DNA of 13,223 nucleotides, from the NCBI GenBank assembly GCA_903873355.1, contig CAIQOG010000065.1, forward strand, positions 1 through 13,223. Reading direction: 5' to 3'. The translations under genes and the position numbers were made by a program. Source of the stretch: an uncultured Bacteroidales bacterium (GTDB taxonomy: Bacteria; Bacteroidota; Bacteroidia; Bacteroidales; Paludibacteraceae). Below the pieces are notes generated by a model, which made no database searches, was not told where the DNA came from, and saw nothing but the letters and a program-made list of their open reading frames with translations. This document shows positions 6,382 to 13,223 of the stretch, one piece after another (within the stretch, counting starts at the first letter, position 1; each line of letters opens with the position of its first letter).

Positions 6382-7059
6382 TTAAACCAACTTCTCCATA
6401 GCCAGCCAGAGTTTGTCATCTTCCGGCACCGGAGCAGTAATTTGAATCAGTTGTTTGGAAACGGGATGAATAAACTCCACGTTGCGGGCATGAAGACTGA
6501 TACCACCATTGGGATTCGAGCGTGCAAAACCGTACTTCAGGTCACCTTTAATCGGACAGCCCATTTTGGCTAATTGGCAACGAATCTGGTGATGACGACC
6601 GGTTTCGAGATGTACTTCCAGCAGATAATAAGTATCGGAATGGGTTATTAGTTTATAGCTTAATGCAGCAGCTTTAGCATTTGGCACCATTTTATCGTGC
6701 GCCACCGATTTATTTTGTTTCTCGTTACGAAGCAGAAAATGTTCAAGCCGACCTTCAACCTGAGCCGGTTTCTCTTTTACTATCGCCCAATAGGTTTTCT
6801 TTACTTTCTGATTCTTAAACATTTCGTTCAGGCGGGTCAATGCTTTGCTGGTTTTTGCAAAAAGCACCACACCACTCACCGGACGATCGAGCCGATGTGT
6901 AACACCACAAAAAACTTCACCGGGCTTGTTGTATTTCTCTTTCAGATACTTTTTAATAGTTTCCGAAAGCGGTTCATCGCCGGTCTTATCGCCCTGTACT
7001 ATTTCAGAGCAGGTTTTATTGACAGCTATTATGTGGTTGTCTTCGTAGAGAACTTTCAT
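6382..7059 (-). CDS. RluA-family RNA pseudouridine synthase
   Basis: A 225-residue protein comprising only the RluA-type catalytic domain, with no N-terminal S4 domain. It opens with [13 protein letters not shown] (3-15), family-typical for the first strand. HRLDRPVSG (55-63) holds the catalytic Asp58. [14 protein letters not shown] (151-164) and GDLKYG (172-177) are further conserved motifs, and [11 protein letters not shown] (189-199) closes the domain. It isomerises a specific uridine of rRNA or tRNA to pseudouridine; the target (RluC-, RluD- or TruC-like) cannot be assigned from sequence. It lies between rlmB and the cyclophilin gene on the same strand, so two adjacent genes are RNA-modifying enzymes. 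Confidence 0.88.
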   Translation of the reverse strand: MKVLYEDNHIIAVNKTCSEIVQGDKTGDEPLSETIKKYLKEKYNKPGEVFCGVTHRLDRPVSGVVLFAKTSKALTRLNEMFKNQKVKKTYWAIVKEKPAQVEGRLEHFLLRNEKQNKSVAHDKMVPNAKAAALSYKLITHSDTYYLLEVHLETGRHHQIRCQLAKMGCPIKGDLKYGFARSNPNGGISLHARNVEFIHPVSKQLIQITAPVPEDDKLWLAMEKLV

Positions 7060-7068
7060 TCCTTGATG

Positions 7069-7096
7069 TACGATTTACGATTTTAAATTTACGATT
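7069..7096. repeat. Triple TACGATT word between rlmB and the pseudouridine synthase gene
   Basis: TACGATT occurs at 7069-7075, 7076-7082 and 7090-7096 in the 64-base gap, the first copy starting 10 bases upstream of the pseudouridine synthase ATG. It is non-coding. It belongs to the same class of gap-specific repeated words seen elsewhere in the window. Confidence 0.6.
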
Positions 7097-7123
7097 GGGT
7101 TGAGCATTAGTTTTTATAATATA

Positions 7124-7903
7124 TCACCCAATCAACGAATCCACAATTCCCCGTTGGCGTACAGCTTCATAAATCAACACACCGGCTGCTACTGAAACAT
7201 TCAACGAATCGATAGTTCCAAGCATAGGTATACTGACCATTTCGTCGCAAAGTTTGAGGTAATCGGGCGAAACTCCTTCGTCTTCAGATCCCATTACAAA
7301 AGCAGTTGGTCCGGTCAGACTTGATTCAGTATAGTTTATTGTAGCTTTTTCACTGGCAGCAACCAGTTTAATTCCTGACGAAGCCAGGAATTTAAGGGCG
7401 TTGCCCAGATTTGCCTCCCGACAAACCGGAATGGAAAGCAACGCTCCGGCTGATGTTTTTACGGCATCGGCATTTATTGAAGCACCACCTTTTGTTGGAA
7501 TCACAATAGCATCCACACCGGCACATTCGCAGGTACGTGCTATGGCACCAAAATTACGCACATCGGTAACACCATCCAACACCACGATAAACGGCATACG
7601 TCCTTCTTCGTAAATTCCCGGAATAATATCCTCAATTCGCTGATAAGCCACCGGCGAAATGAATGCAATGGCACCCTGATGGTTCTTCACCGTCATTTTG
7701 TTCAGTTTCTCCAAAGGAACATACTGAACAGGCACTTGTATACCTTCCAAAGCCGCAAATAGTTCCCGCGACAATTCGTTGGTCATATCCCGACGCAAAT
7801 AAATCTTATCGATTTCTTTTCCTGCCTGAATGGCTTCTATAACAGTTCGAACACCGAAAATCATATCCTTCTCAGGACGTTGTTTGTTTTTGTAGTTTAT
7901 CAT
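7124..7903 (-). CDS. rlmB: 23S rRNA 2'-O-ribose methyltransferase RlmB (SpoU/TrmH family)
   Basis: A 259-residue SPOUT methyltransferase. The N-terminal RNA-binding substrate domain spans about 14-85 with IFGVRTVIEAI (15-25) and NHQGAIA (74-80). The C-terminal knotted domain has motif 1 LDGVTDVRNFGAIART (109-124, Asn117), motif 2 FVMGSEDEGVS (202-212) and motif 3 SIPMLGTIDSLNVSVAAG (224-241). By family it uses S-adenosylmethionine to methylate the ribose of a guanosine in 23S rRNA (Gm2251 in E. coli numbering); a tRNA target of a TrmH paralogue is the alternative. It lies downstream of a small helical protein gene and upstream of a pseudouridine synthase gene. No own promoter was seen, so read-through from 8450 is likely. 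Confidence 0.87.
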   Translation of the reverse strand: MINYKNKQRPEKDMIFGVRTVIEAIQAGKEIDKIYLRRDMTNELSRELFAALEGIQVPVQYVPLEKLNKMTVKNHQGAIAFISPVAYQRIEDIIPGIYEEGRMPFIVVLDGVTDVRNFGAIARTCECAGVDAIVIPTKGGASINADAVKTSAGALLSIPVCREANLGNALKFLASSGIKLVAASEKATINYTESSLTGPTAFVMGSEDEGVSPDYLKLCDEMVSIPMLGTIDSLNVSVAAGVLIYEAVRQRGIVDSLIG

Positions 7904-7963
7904 TTCTTTATTTAATGTCTAAAGTCAAAGGACTAAAGTTTTGATATTTATTTTTTTATTGCC

Positions 7964-7990
7964 AACTTTCAACTATTAACTGTCAACTGT
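7964..7990. repeat. AACT-word repeat overlapping the end of the 133-residue gene
   Basis: The word AACT recurs four times within 7964-7989, ending in AACTGTCAACTG (7978-7989). The same 12-mer occurs exactly at 9616-9627 beside the gdhA stop. The 7969-8370 gene ends inside this repeat, which supplies its last codons (LTVNS). Confidence 0.6.
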
Positions 7991-8370
7991 TTCAGTTCCG
8001 AAATTATCATCTCACGTTCAAATGAAAATGTTTTGTCTTTTTCATTGAGTAACCTATAAATTTCTAACGCTTTTCGGTGAAATTCTTTTGATTTGCCGGT
8101 TTTTTCACCTGATTTAGCGGTTTCGTAGGCCAACTGAGCCAGTATTTCAAGATATAAAGACGAATATCTGCTTTTCTTTATCAGTTCCAGAAAGCGTTCC
8201 ATTGGCATTACTTCCAGTTCCTCCAGATTCAGCCCAAACATTTCCCTGTAGGTTTCATCAGCCAGTCGTAATGCATCTTCCGGAAAACCTTTATCCCGAA
8301 ATCCAAGCATTGCTGCAATGACACGACTCAGTTTCTCGAGGTATTTGAGCAGATAATCTTCTTTAGGCAC
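7969..8370 (-). CDS. Small helical (TPR-like) protein of unknown function
   Basis: A 133-residue, wholly helical soluble protein with no signal peptide or membrane segment. Residues 2-20 (PKEDYLLKYLEKLSRVIAA) form an amphipathic helix. Residues about 70-118 look like one or two helix-turn-helix repeats with TPR-like AxxLY/ALEIYRLL spacing. The N-terminus loosely resembles short bacterial proteins described as DUF6483, but I do not claim membership. The start is GTG at 8370; the only other upstream option before an in-frame stop is an ATT. It is first in a minus-strand run with rlmB, the pseudouridine synthase and cyclophilin genes, behind an exact -7 box. Its last codons fall in a repeated intergenic word, so the C-terminus may vary among relatives. 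Confidence 0.65.
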   Translation of the reverse strand: MPKEDYLLKYLEKLSRVIAAMLGFRDKGFPEDALRLADETYREMFGLNLEELEVMPMERFLELIKKSRYSSLYLEILAQLAYETAKSGEKTGKSKEFHRKALEIYRLLNEKDKTFSFEREMIISELKQLTVNS

Positions 8371-8449
8371 AAAAATTCAGTTTACAGTATACACTAAGCA
8401 GTTATCAGCAAGCAAATTATGATTTTGATAACCTGATTAATTCTGTCTG

Positions 8450-8457
8450 CAAAGGTA
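8450..8457 (-). promoter_or_regulatory. Bacteroidota -7 box for the 133-residue gene / rlmB run
   Basis: On the minus strand TACCTTTG, followed by CAG, matches TAnnTTTG exactly. The predicted leader to the GTG at 8370 is about 70 bases. A clear -33 TTTG at the usual distance is missing (GTG instead). Confidence 0.5.
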
Positions 8458-8569
8458 GCCAATTTATTGTATTTCACAGCTATATACAGTTAGAAATCAG
8501 CTAACACATTAAAATTCAATAATATGGATAAATATACATTCAGGCTGGTTTATTCTGAAATAGTTGCAT

Positions 8570-8577
8570 TATCTTTG
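8570..8577 (+). promoter_or_regulatory. Bacteroidota -7 box for the EamA transporter gene
   Basis: TATCTTTG, followed by CAT, matches TAnnTTTG exactly. GGTTTA near 8547-8552 could be a weak -33 element. Transcription would begin near 8584, giving a leader of roughly 100 bases before the GTG at 8682. Confidence 0.55.
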
Positions 8578-8624
8578 CATAAATTATTCAATTGTTGGAA
8601 TTTTAAGTCTTCAATTGTAAATTC

Positions 8625-8648
8625 TTGGCAAGCCAAACGGCAAAGCCG
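8625..8648 (+). other. Two tandem small hairpins in the EamA leader
   Basis: TTGGC-AA-GCCAA (8625-8636) and CGGC-AAA-GCCG (8638-8648) are perfect inverted repeats one base apart, in the predicted leader about 35-55 bases before the EamA GTG. Small stems like these could be regulatory or may be remnants of a repeat. No known riboswitch class is recognised. Confidence 0.4.
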
Positions 8649-8681
8649 AGCGGTAAATGATTAAATTGTAAATTAGTAAAG

Positions 8682-9563
8682 GTGTTTCAATCGCATATAG
8701 GTGAATTTGCCGGCTTGGGTGTTGCAGTTTGTTGGACCATAAGCGCGTTGTTTTTCGAAAAGGCCGGACATAAAATCGGTTCGTTATCAGTCAACTTTAT
8801 TCGGTTGCTTTTTGCCATCGGATTTTTAGGCATTACCACTTTAGTTTCGCGTGGTATTTTTTTCCCGACCGATGCGACGGGTTATCAATGGCTTTGGCTT
8901 GGTTTATCAGGCTTTATTGGATTCTTTCTGGGCGATATGCTGTTGTTTCAGTCCTACATGGTTATCGGCTCACGAACTGCAACATTGGTAATGAGCCTTG
9001 CTCCTATGCTTACGGCCATTATTGGTTGGTTTTTTCTGGACGAAATACTCGCACCAAAAAGTATAATAGCCATTATTGTCAGCTTAAGCGGTATTATTAT
9101 TGCCATTTCGAACCGTAAAATGAGACTAAACATTCCATTCAAAGGTTTCCTGCTGGCATTTGGCGGAGCTTTGGGACAGGCAGTAGGATTGATATTGAGC
9201 AAAAAAGGAATGGGACATTACGATCCGGTTTCAGCCACGCAAATTCGTGCTATTTTTGGATTAATCAGCTTTGGTATACTTATTACCGTACTTCGTCGCT
9301 GGCCGAAAATACAGCAGGCTTTTACACACACCTCTGCTATGAAATCTGTAACAGTTGGTGCTATATTCGGACCATTTATCGGTGTGGCACTTGGACTTTT
9401 CGCCATTCAGCAAACCAAAACCGGCATCGCTTCCACCCTCATGGCATTAGTTCCTGTTTTTATAATTCTTCCATCGTCCATCATGTTCAAAGAAAAAATC
9501 AAGCCACAACAGGTTATTGGAGCAGTTATAAGTATTGCAGGAGCAACAATGTTTTTTCTTTAA
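8682..9563 (+). CDS. EamA-family (DMT superfamily) transporter
   Basis: A 293-residue inner-membrane protein with about ten hydrophobic segments arranged as two EamA repeats (about 5-140 and 150-292). Family-typical features are GVAVCWTISALFFEKAG (13-29) in helix 1, a polar LSVNFIRLLFA segment in helix 2, and WFFLDEIL followed by PKSIIAIIVSLSGIIIA at the end of the first repeat. The second repeat closes with FKEKIKPQQVIGAVISIAG. Members export or import small metabolites; the substrate cannot be predicted. The start is GTG at 8682: an in-frame TGA at 8658 excludes an upstream start, and the next ATG lies well inside the protein. It is transcribed alone, from a -7 box at 8570. Confidence 0.87.
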   Translation: MFQSHIGEFAGLGVAVCWTISALFFEKAGHKIGSLSVNFIRLLFAIGFLGITTLVSRGIFFPTDATGYQWLWLGLSGFIGFFLGDMLLFQSYMVIGSRTATLVMSLAPMLTAIIGWFFLDEILAPKSIIAIIVSLSGIIIAISNRKMRLNIPFKGFLLAFGGALGQAVGLILSKKGMGHYDPVSATQIRAIFGLISFGILITVLRRWPKIQQAFTHTSAMKSVTVGAIFGPFIGVALGLFAIQQTKTGIASTLMALVPVFIILPSSIMFKEKIKPQQVIGAVISIAGATMFFL

Positions 9564-9589
9564 AAAAACGCCCGAAAAACTCCGGGCGT
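9562..9589 (-). terminator. Intrinsic terminator of gdhA overlapping the EamA stop
   Basis: ACGCCCG (9568-9574) pairs with CGGGCGT (9583-9589) around an 8-base loop. On the minus strand the stem is followed by seven T residues (complement of 9562-9568), a classic terminator about 40 bases after the gdhA stop. The tract overlaps the EamA TAA (9561-9563). No T-tract follows on the plus strand. Confidence 0.8.
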
Positions 9590-9602
9590 ATCACTAATGA
9601 AA

Positions 9603-9627
9603 ACTGCTAACTATAAACTGTCAACTG
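9603..9627. repeat. AACT-word repeat between the EamA and gdhA genes
   Basis: AACTG, CTAACTATAAACTG and TCAACTG follow each other just before the gdhA stop. The 12-mer AACTGTCAACTG (9616-9627) is identical to 7978-7989. Confidence 0.6.
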
Positions 9628-9628
9628 A

Positions 9629-10966
9629 TTAAAGTACTCCCTGAGCCAACATGGCTTTTGCCACTTTCATAAATCCGGCTATATTTGCCCCATTCACATA
9701 ATTCACAAAACCATCCGGTTCAGTTCCGTATTTCACACAGGATGCATGAATACTTGCCATTATATCCTGAAGGCGTTTATCCACTTCTTCTTTCGGCCAG
9801 CTAAGTTTCATGGCGTTTTGCGACATTTCCAAACCGGAAACTGAAACTCCACCGGCATTAGCGGCTTTCCCCGGTGCATATAAAATCTTATTTTTCAGGA
9901 ATATATTGACAGCTTCAATGGTCGAAGGCATATTGGCACCTTCCGAAACAGCAATACAGCCATTCTTTACCAATATTTCGGCATCGTGACCATCAATCTC
10001 ATTCTGTGTGGCTGATGGCAAAGCAATCGTGCATTTTTCGCCCCACGGACGTTGACCTTCAACATATTTGCAACCGTATTTATCTGCGTATTCTTTAATT
10101 CGTCCACGACGGTTGTTCTTCAAATCGAAAATATAAGCCAGCTTTTCAGCGTCAATGCCTTCCGGATCATAAATATAACCGCTGCTGTCGGACATGGTTA
10201 GCACTTTTCCACCCAGTTCAAGCACTTTTTCGGCCGTATAAGTCGCCACATTACCTGCACCCGAAATAGCTACAAGCTGACCTTTCAAATCGTTGATTCC
10301 TTTTCGTTTCAACATATTCATCAGAAAATAGATATTCCCGTAACCGGTAGCTTCCGGTCGAATAAGCGAACCGCCAAATTCAAGTCCTTTGCCGGTAAAT
10401 GTTCCTGTGTTTTCGTGAGCCAGCTTGCGATACATGCCATACATGTAAGCCACTTCGCGACCACCAACTCCGATATCACCTGCCGGAACATCGGTTTCGG
10501 GACCAATATGGCGCCACAATTCCAGAATATAAGCCTGACAGAAACGCATAATCTCACCATCCGATTTACCTTGCGGACTAAAATCAGAACCACCTTTTGC
10601 ACCACCCATAGGTAAGGTAGTCAGCGCATTTTTAAAGGTTTGTTCGAAAGCCAGGAATTTAAGAATGGAAGGAGAAACAGATTCGTGGAAACGAATTCCA
10701 CCTTTATAAGGACCAATGGCGTTATTGTGCTGCACCCGATAAGCCATATTGGTTTTCACATTACCTTTATCGTCCACCCAGGTAACACGGAACGAAAAGA
10801 TACGATCGGGAATACAAATGCGCTCTATGAGGTTTTGTTTCTCAAATTCGGGGTGCGCATTGTAGGTTTCTTCAATAGAGTGTAACACTTCTTCAACGGC
10901 CTGATAATATTCCGGTTCGTTCGGAAACCGTTGTTTCAAATTGTCAAGAACTTCTTTTACTTTCAT
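9629..10966 (-). CDS. gdhA: Glutamate dehydrogenase, hexameric type
   Basis: A 445-residue protein of the size of hexameric bacterial glutamate dehydrogenases. GPYKGGIRFH (85-94, Lys88) and FKNALTTLPMGGAKGG (111-126, Lys112 and catalytic Lys124) bind glutamate. PAGDIGVGGRE (161-171, Asp164) completes the active site. The dinucleotide-binding loop is SGAGNVA (235-241), and the second strand ends in MSDSSG, typical of enzymes that use NADP, so NADP preference is likely but not proved. The reaction interconverts 2-oxoglutarate plus ammonia with glutamate. It has its own -7 box (11005-11012) and terminator. It could handle glutamate and ammonia from the arginine operon 4 kb away, though nothing in the sequence shows co-regulation. 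Confidence 0.95.
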   Translation of the reverse strand: MKVKEVLDNLKQRFPNEPEYYQAVEEVLHSIEETYNAHPEFEKQNLIERICIPDRIFSFRVTWVDDKGNVKTNMAYRVQHNNAIGPYKGGIRFHESVSPSILKFLAFEQTFKNALTTLPMGGAKGGSDFSPQGKSDGEIMRFCQAYILELWRHIGPETDVPAGDIGVGGREVAYMYGMYRKLAHENTGTFTGKGLEFGGSLIRPEATGYGNIYFLMNMLKRKGINDLKGQLVAISGAGNVATYTAEKVLELGGKVLTMSDSSGYIYDPEGIDAEKLAYIFDLKNNRRGRIKEYADKYGCKYVEGQRPWGEKCTIALPSATQNEIDGHDAEILVKNGCIAVSEGANMPSTIEAVNIFLKNKILYAPGKAANAGGVSVSGLEMSQNAMKLSWPKEEVDKRLQDIMASIHASCVKYGTEPDGFVNYVNGANIAGFMKVAKAMLAQGVL

Positions 10967-11004
10967 AGCACAATACTTTTAAGTTTCAAGAAATTATTAT
11001 ACAA

Positions 11005-11012
11005 CAAAATTA
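11005..11012 (-). promoter_or_regulatory. Bacteroidota -7 box for gdhA
   Basis: On the minus strand TAATTTTG matches TAnnTTTG exactly, predicting a leader of about 30 bases before the gdhA ATG. The -33 element is not clear. Confidence 0.5.
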
Positions 11013-11094
11013 CAAAAACAAACATGAAATTATCCTTGATTTAACATTATTTTTTTATGAAAATTTCGGGGTAAATTAATTTCAAATGATATCC

Positions 11095-11144
11095 AGGGGC
11101 GTAGCCCTGACATCTTAAACCATAGATTTCAGGGCTATGCCCCT
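11095..11144. repeat. Long inverted repeat (hairpin element) between gdhA and coaE
   Basis: AGGGGCGTAGCCCTGA (11095-11110) and TCAGGGCTATGCCCCT (11129-11144) are complementary over 16 bp with one G-T wobble. Past a single mismatch, four more pairs extend the stem inward (11112-11115 with 11124-11127). The arms are GC-rich in an AT-rich setting and resemble hairpin-type dispersed repeats of Bacteroidota. No T-tract flanks it closely. Confidence 0.7.
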
Positions 11145-11289
11145 CAATTTCTAATTTTTATTTATTCTACGAAGATTTCGTGGCACGCCCTTCTTCTTCA
11201 AATTAAAACATTTAATATTGCCCTGCATACTTTGCGGAAAATCAATTAATTTAAAAACAATTCGGAAGAAAAAAAGCAGGAATTTATCT

Positions 11290-11883
11290 TTAAATGTCCG
11301 ATAACTGAAGCAATAAATGTTTCATCTTATCTATCATTGGCAGGTTGTCGTCGGTGTGAATTACATAATCTGCAAAAGGAATTTTATCTTTATCGTCAAA
11401 CTGATTTGACATGCGGGCTTTTACCTGTTCGGGGTTTACTCCATCGCGTTTGATAACACGTCGAATCCTTAATTCTTCGGAAGCAGTCATCAGTACAACT
11501 ATATCTACCAGCTTATTAAAACCGCTTTCGAACAAAATAGCCGACTCCACAAATGCATATTTTTCGGAATTATTACGCATTATCCATTGTTTGAAATCAT
11601 CACGTACCACAGGATGAACAATATCGTTGAGTTTCCGAAGCAATTCGGGATTACCAAACACAATTTTTGCGAGTTCGGCACGATTTAGTCCGGATTCATT
11701 GTAAATATCAGCACCAAAAAGTTCTGTTAGTTTTTCCCGGATAACGGGATGATTATTTTGTAGTCGGCGGGCTTCCTTATCTGAATCGTAAACAGAAAAT
11801 CCTTCACGGCGCAAATGTTCTGACAGTGTTGTTTTCCCACTGCCAATGCCGCCGGTTATGCCTACAATTAAAGGATTTTTCAT
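11290..11883 (-). CDS. coaE: Dephospho-CoA kinase
   Basis: A 197-residue P-loop kinase of normal CoaE length. GITGGIGSGKTT (8-19) is the Walker A loop with Lys17. YDSDKEAR (32-39) carries the catalytic Asp33 of the CoA-binding region. LNDIVHPVV (85-93) and VESAILFESG (112-121) are strongly conserved in CoaE. RIRRVIKRDG (139-148) forms the lid. It catalyses the final step of coenzyme A synthesis, ATP-dependent 3'-phosphorylation of dephospho-CoA, in the cytoplasm. It lies 48 bases after the Wzi-like gene on the same strand, and no own promoter was recognised, so co-transcription is possible. Confidence 0.94.
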   Translation of the reverse strand: MKNPLIVGITGGIGSGKTTLSEHLRREGFSVYDSDKEARRLQNNHPVIREKLTELFGADIYNESGLNRAELAKIVFGNPELLRKLNDIVHPVVRDDFKQWIMRNNSEKYAFVESAILFESGFNKLVDIVVLMTASEELRIRRVIKRDGVNPEQVKARMSNQFDDKDKIPFADYVIHTDDNLPMIDKMKHLLLQLSDI

Positions 11884-11887
11884 TTAT

Positions 11888-11927
11888 ATTTCGTTTAGCG
11901 AAATTCGTATTAATTCGTGTAATTCGT
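11888..11927. repeat. AATTCGT words and small hairpin upstream of coaE
   Basis: AATTCGT occurs at 11902-11908, 11912-11918 and 11921-11927. A 6-bp perfect inverted repeat, ATTTCG-TTTAG-CGAAAT (11888-11904), overlaps the first copy. Together they fill most of the 48-base gap between the Wzi-like gene and coaE. Confidence 0.6.
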
Positions 11928-11931
11928 ATTA

Positions 11932-13223
11932 TCAGAAACCAAAACTCAATCCAAATGAAAGCGTAGTGTTTTTACCCTGCAGGTATTTGGGTGTAAATAA
12001 ATCAAGATAACCCTGGGCAGTTCTTCTGTCCTCACCTGGTTTAATTGCCGTTGTCAAATCGTAACCTTTTATATCGCTGTAAGTTACGTTTGCAAAAGCG
12101 TACACATTGTTTATTATTTCAACATGAACATCACATGCCAGGGTAGTACTGCTCCAGGTAATATCACCTAACGATGCCTGACTTATAATATCATCAATAT
12201 CACTACGGAGGTATATAAACTCATTTCCGTGTTTTGCATCGGTGTATGACAAACTTATATCCACTCCCTGAATGGGTTTATACCGGGCTGCCAGATAAAG
12301 TTCCGTGGAATTATCGTCGAGATAACTTCCAAGATTGTAACCGTTTGATGCCCATGTCAAAACAGGGATTGAAAGTTTGTAATTGATTATATTTGTATTG
12401 GTATATTCGGCTACTAATGACAGATTTTCTATCGGAAAATTGCTCAGATTTGCTCCAACTTTATACGAAATAGGATTACGCTCCTTACTGTTTGGCAGAA
12501 AGCGGCTAAAACTAATATCGTCAGCATAAATGGATGTATACAAGTGTAAATGGTTGATGTTCCGCGAACTGATATTCAGAAAAACCTGTGAATTCTGATT
12601 TTCCAATGCCAATCCTTTCGTTAGTGTATGATCCTCTGATTTATAGAATGCTATCGGAATCAGGTAAGCTGCCTGAATGTTTGGTTCGGCATAAATAATT
12701 GAATTTCCGATAGACAGATTCAGGTTTCTGATGGGTATAAATGTAAACAGATTTGCTGCAATAAATTTATTAGCCATTCGATATTTCTTTACACCAACAT
12801 TATCAATGTAGTAACGGGTAGAATCCTTTATATTTGACACCAACCAACCGTGCATGTACTGAAAATCAAACCAACTAACAGGTTTTACATGCAACGTCAG
12901 CATAGGAAACGATGGTGTACGTCCTGAGAGTATATTCGAACCGTGATAATTATCACCCCAAATCACATTGTCTTTTACTAATCCAATAGAACCAGAGTTC
13001 CAGCTATATTTTATACCTCCACGTGAATCGCTGAAATCGCCACCCAAAGCAGATTCTTTGTATTCAAAACCGGGATAATCATTCAGATATGACGGTCGTG
13101 CCAACAATGCATCTGAAACTGGCATGCCTTTCAACCTGCTTCCATCAATCGACATATCGCGCAGACTTCCGTAAACACTCAGGTTTTTGCCAATCATCGT
13201 TTGCAATTCAGCACCATACCAGC
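11932..13223 (-). CDS. Wzi-like capsule assembly / outer membrane beta-barrel protein (5' end outside window)
   Basis: At least 429 residues, open through the right edge of the window: residues YGAEL precede the TTG at 13204-13206, so that TTG is not the true start. The sequence alternates hydrophobic and polar residues as in beta strands and ends in LSFGLSFGF, an outer-membrane beta-signal with terminal Phe. VIWGDNYHGSNILSGRTPSF, LTLHVKPVSWFDFQYMHGWL and IGNSIIYAEPNIQAAYLIP are the signature stretches of the capsule assembly Wzi family (PF14052 type) as found in Bacteroidota. Wzi in E. coli helps attach group 1 capsule at the cell surface. No capsule genes are visible here, so a polysaccharide role is inferred from family only. 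The signal peptide would lie beyond the edge. Confidence 0.72.
   Translation of the reverse strand, partial: WYGAELQTMIGKNLSVYGSLRDMSIDGSRLKGMPVSDALLARPSYLNDYPGFEYKESALGGDFSDSRGGIKYSWNSGSIGLVKDNVIWGDNYHGSNILSGRTPSFPMLTLHVKPVSWFDFQYMHGWLVSNIKDSTRYYIDNVGVKKYRMANKFIAANLFTFIPIRNLNLSIGNSIIYAEPNIQAAYLIPIAFYKSEDHTLTKGLALENQNSQVFLNISSRNINHLHLYTSIYADDISFSRFLPNSKERNPISYKVGANLSNFPIENLSLVAEYTNTNIINYKLSIPVLTWASNGYNLGSYLDDNSTELYLAARYKPIQGVDISLSYTDAKHGNEFIYLRSDIDDIISQASLGDITWSSTTLACDVHVEIINNVYAFANVTYSDIKGYDLTTAIKPGEDRRTAQGYLDLFTPKYLQGKNTTLSFGLSFGF

Larger units (their letters stand above)
8371..8681. other. Divergent intergenic region with two promoters and a structured leader
   Basis: A 311-base non-coding stretch between two divergent GTG-started genes. 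It holds a minus-strand -7 box (8450-8457), a plus-strand -7 box (8570-8577) and, downstream of the latter, two small tandem hairpins (8625-8636 and 8638-8648). The area 8586-8675 also repeats the words CAATTG and AATTGTAAATT. No credible small gene was seen. Confidence 0.6.
10967..11289. other. Intergenic region between gdhA and coaE
   Basis: 323 bases without a credible gene. It contains the gdhA -7 box (11005-11012), a long inverted repeat (11095-11144) and a small perfect-or-wobble hairpin CTACGAA-GAT-TTCGTGG (11167-11183). The remainder up to the coaE stop is AT-rich, and no convincing coaE terminator with a T-tract was found. Confidence 0.6.

Noticed and set aside
11222..11280. CCTGC ... 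GCAGG as a coaE terminator
   Set aside because: Only five pairs across a loop of about 50 bases and no T-tract in the right place.
13204..13206. TTG as start of the Wzi-like gene
   Set aside because: The frame continues open to the window edge with plausible residues; the protein is truncated by the window, not short.
1..13223. Genomic island or prophage
   Set aside because: The genes are mostly housekeeping or metabolic; no integrase, transposase, tRNA gene or phage genes are present.

Overview
The window looks chromosomal and comes from a Bacteroidota bacterium, most likely a Marinilabiliales/Prolixibacteraceae-like member of the Bacteroidales; that placement is inferred from protein flavour only. 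The supporting signs are AT-rich intergenic DNA, several exact TAnnTTTG -7 boxes typical of Bacteroidota promoters, weak Shine-Dalgarno signals and a Wzi-type outer membrane protein. No CRISPR array, rRNA or tRNA gene, transposase, integrase or phage gene was seen.

Left part (1-2586). The 3' end of carB is followed by a hairpin terminator, a convergent 61-residue membrane peptide, and a long non-coding stretch carrying fragments that look like dispersed repeats. Next comes a tight two-gene unit, a DoxX-like membrane protein plus a MarR regulator, preceded by an imperfect palindrome that could be the MarR operator. A site-2-protease-like M50 peptidase gene follows and ends directly against the convergent rocD.

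Middle (2587-5802). This is the most interesting block. A minus-strand operon with a well-formed Bacteroidota promoter encodes an arginine-deiminase-family pentein, then a CtlX-like pentein, then ornithine aminotransferase. Read as a pathway it would take arginine to citrulline, ornithine and glutamate semialdehyde using two hydrolases, with no ornithine carbamoyltransferase or carbamate kinase in the window. The two penteins differ at the substrate-binding motif (FARD against FPNN), which fits a deiminase plus an enzyme that removes the ureido group.

Middle right (5859-8457). A minus-strand run encodes a small helical protein of unknown function, RlmB, an RluA-family pseudouridine synthase and a cyclophilin. 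It may be one transcription unit, from a -7 box at 8450-8457 to a strong terminator at 5859-5893.

Right part (8682-13223). A divergent EamA transporter is followed by convergent gdhA (glutamate dehydrogenase, which could accept glutamate from the arginine route), coaE, and a Wzi-like outer membrane beta-barrel protein whose 5' end lies outside the window.

A recurring oddity is that many intergenic gaps carry their own short word repeated two to four times, and several carry inverted repeats resembling dispersed elements.
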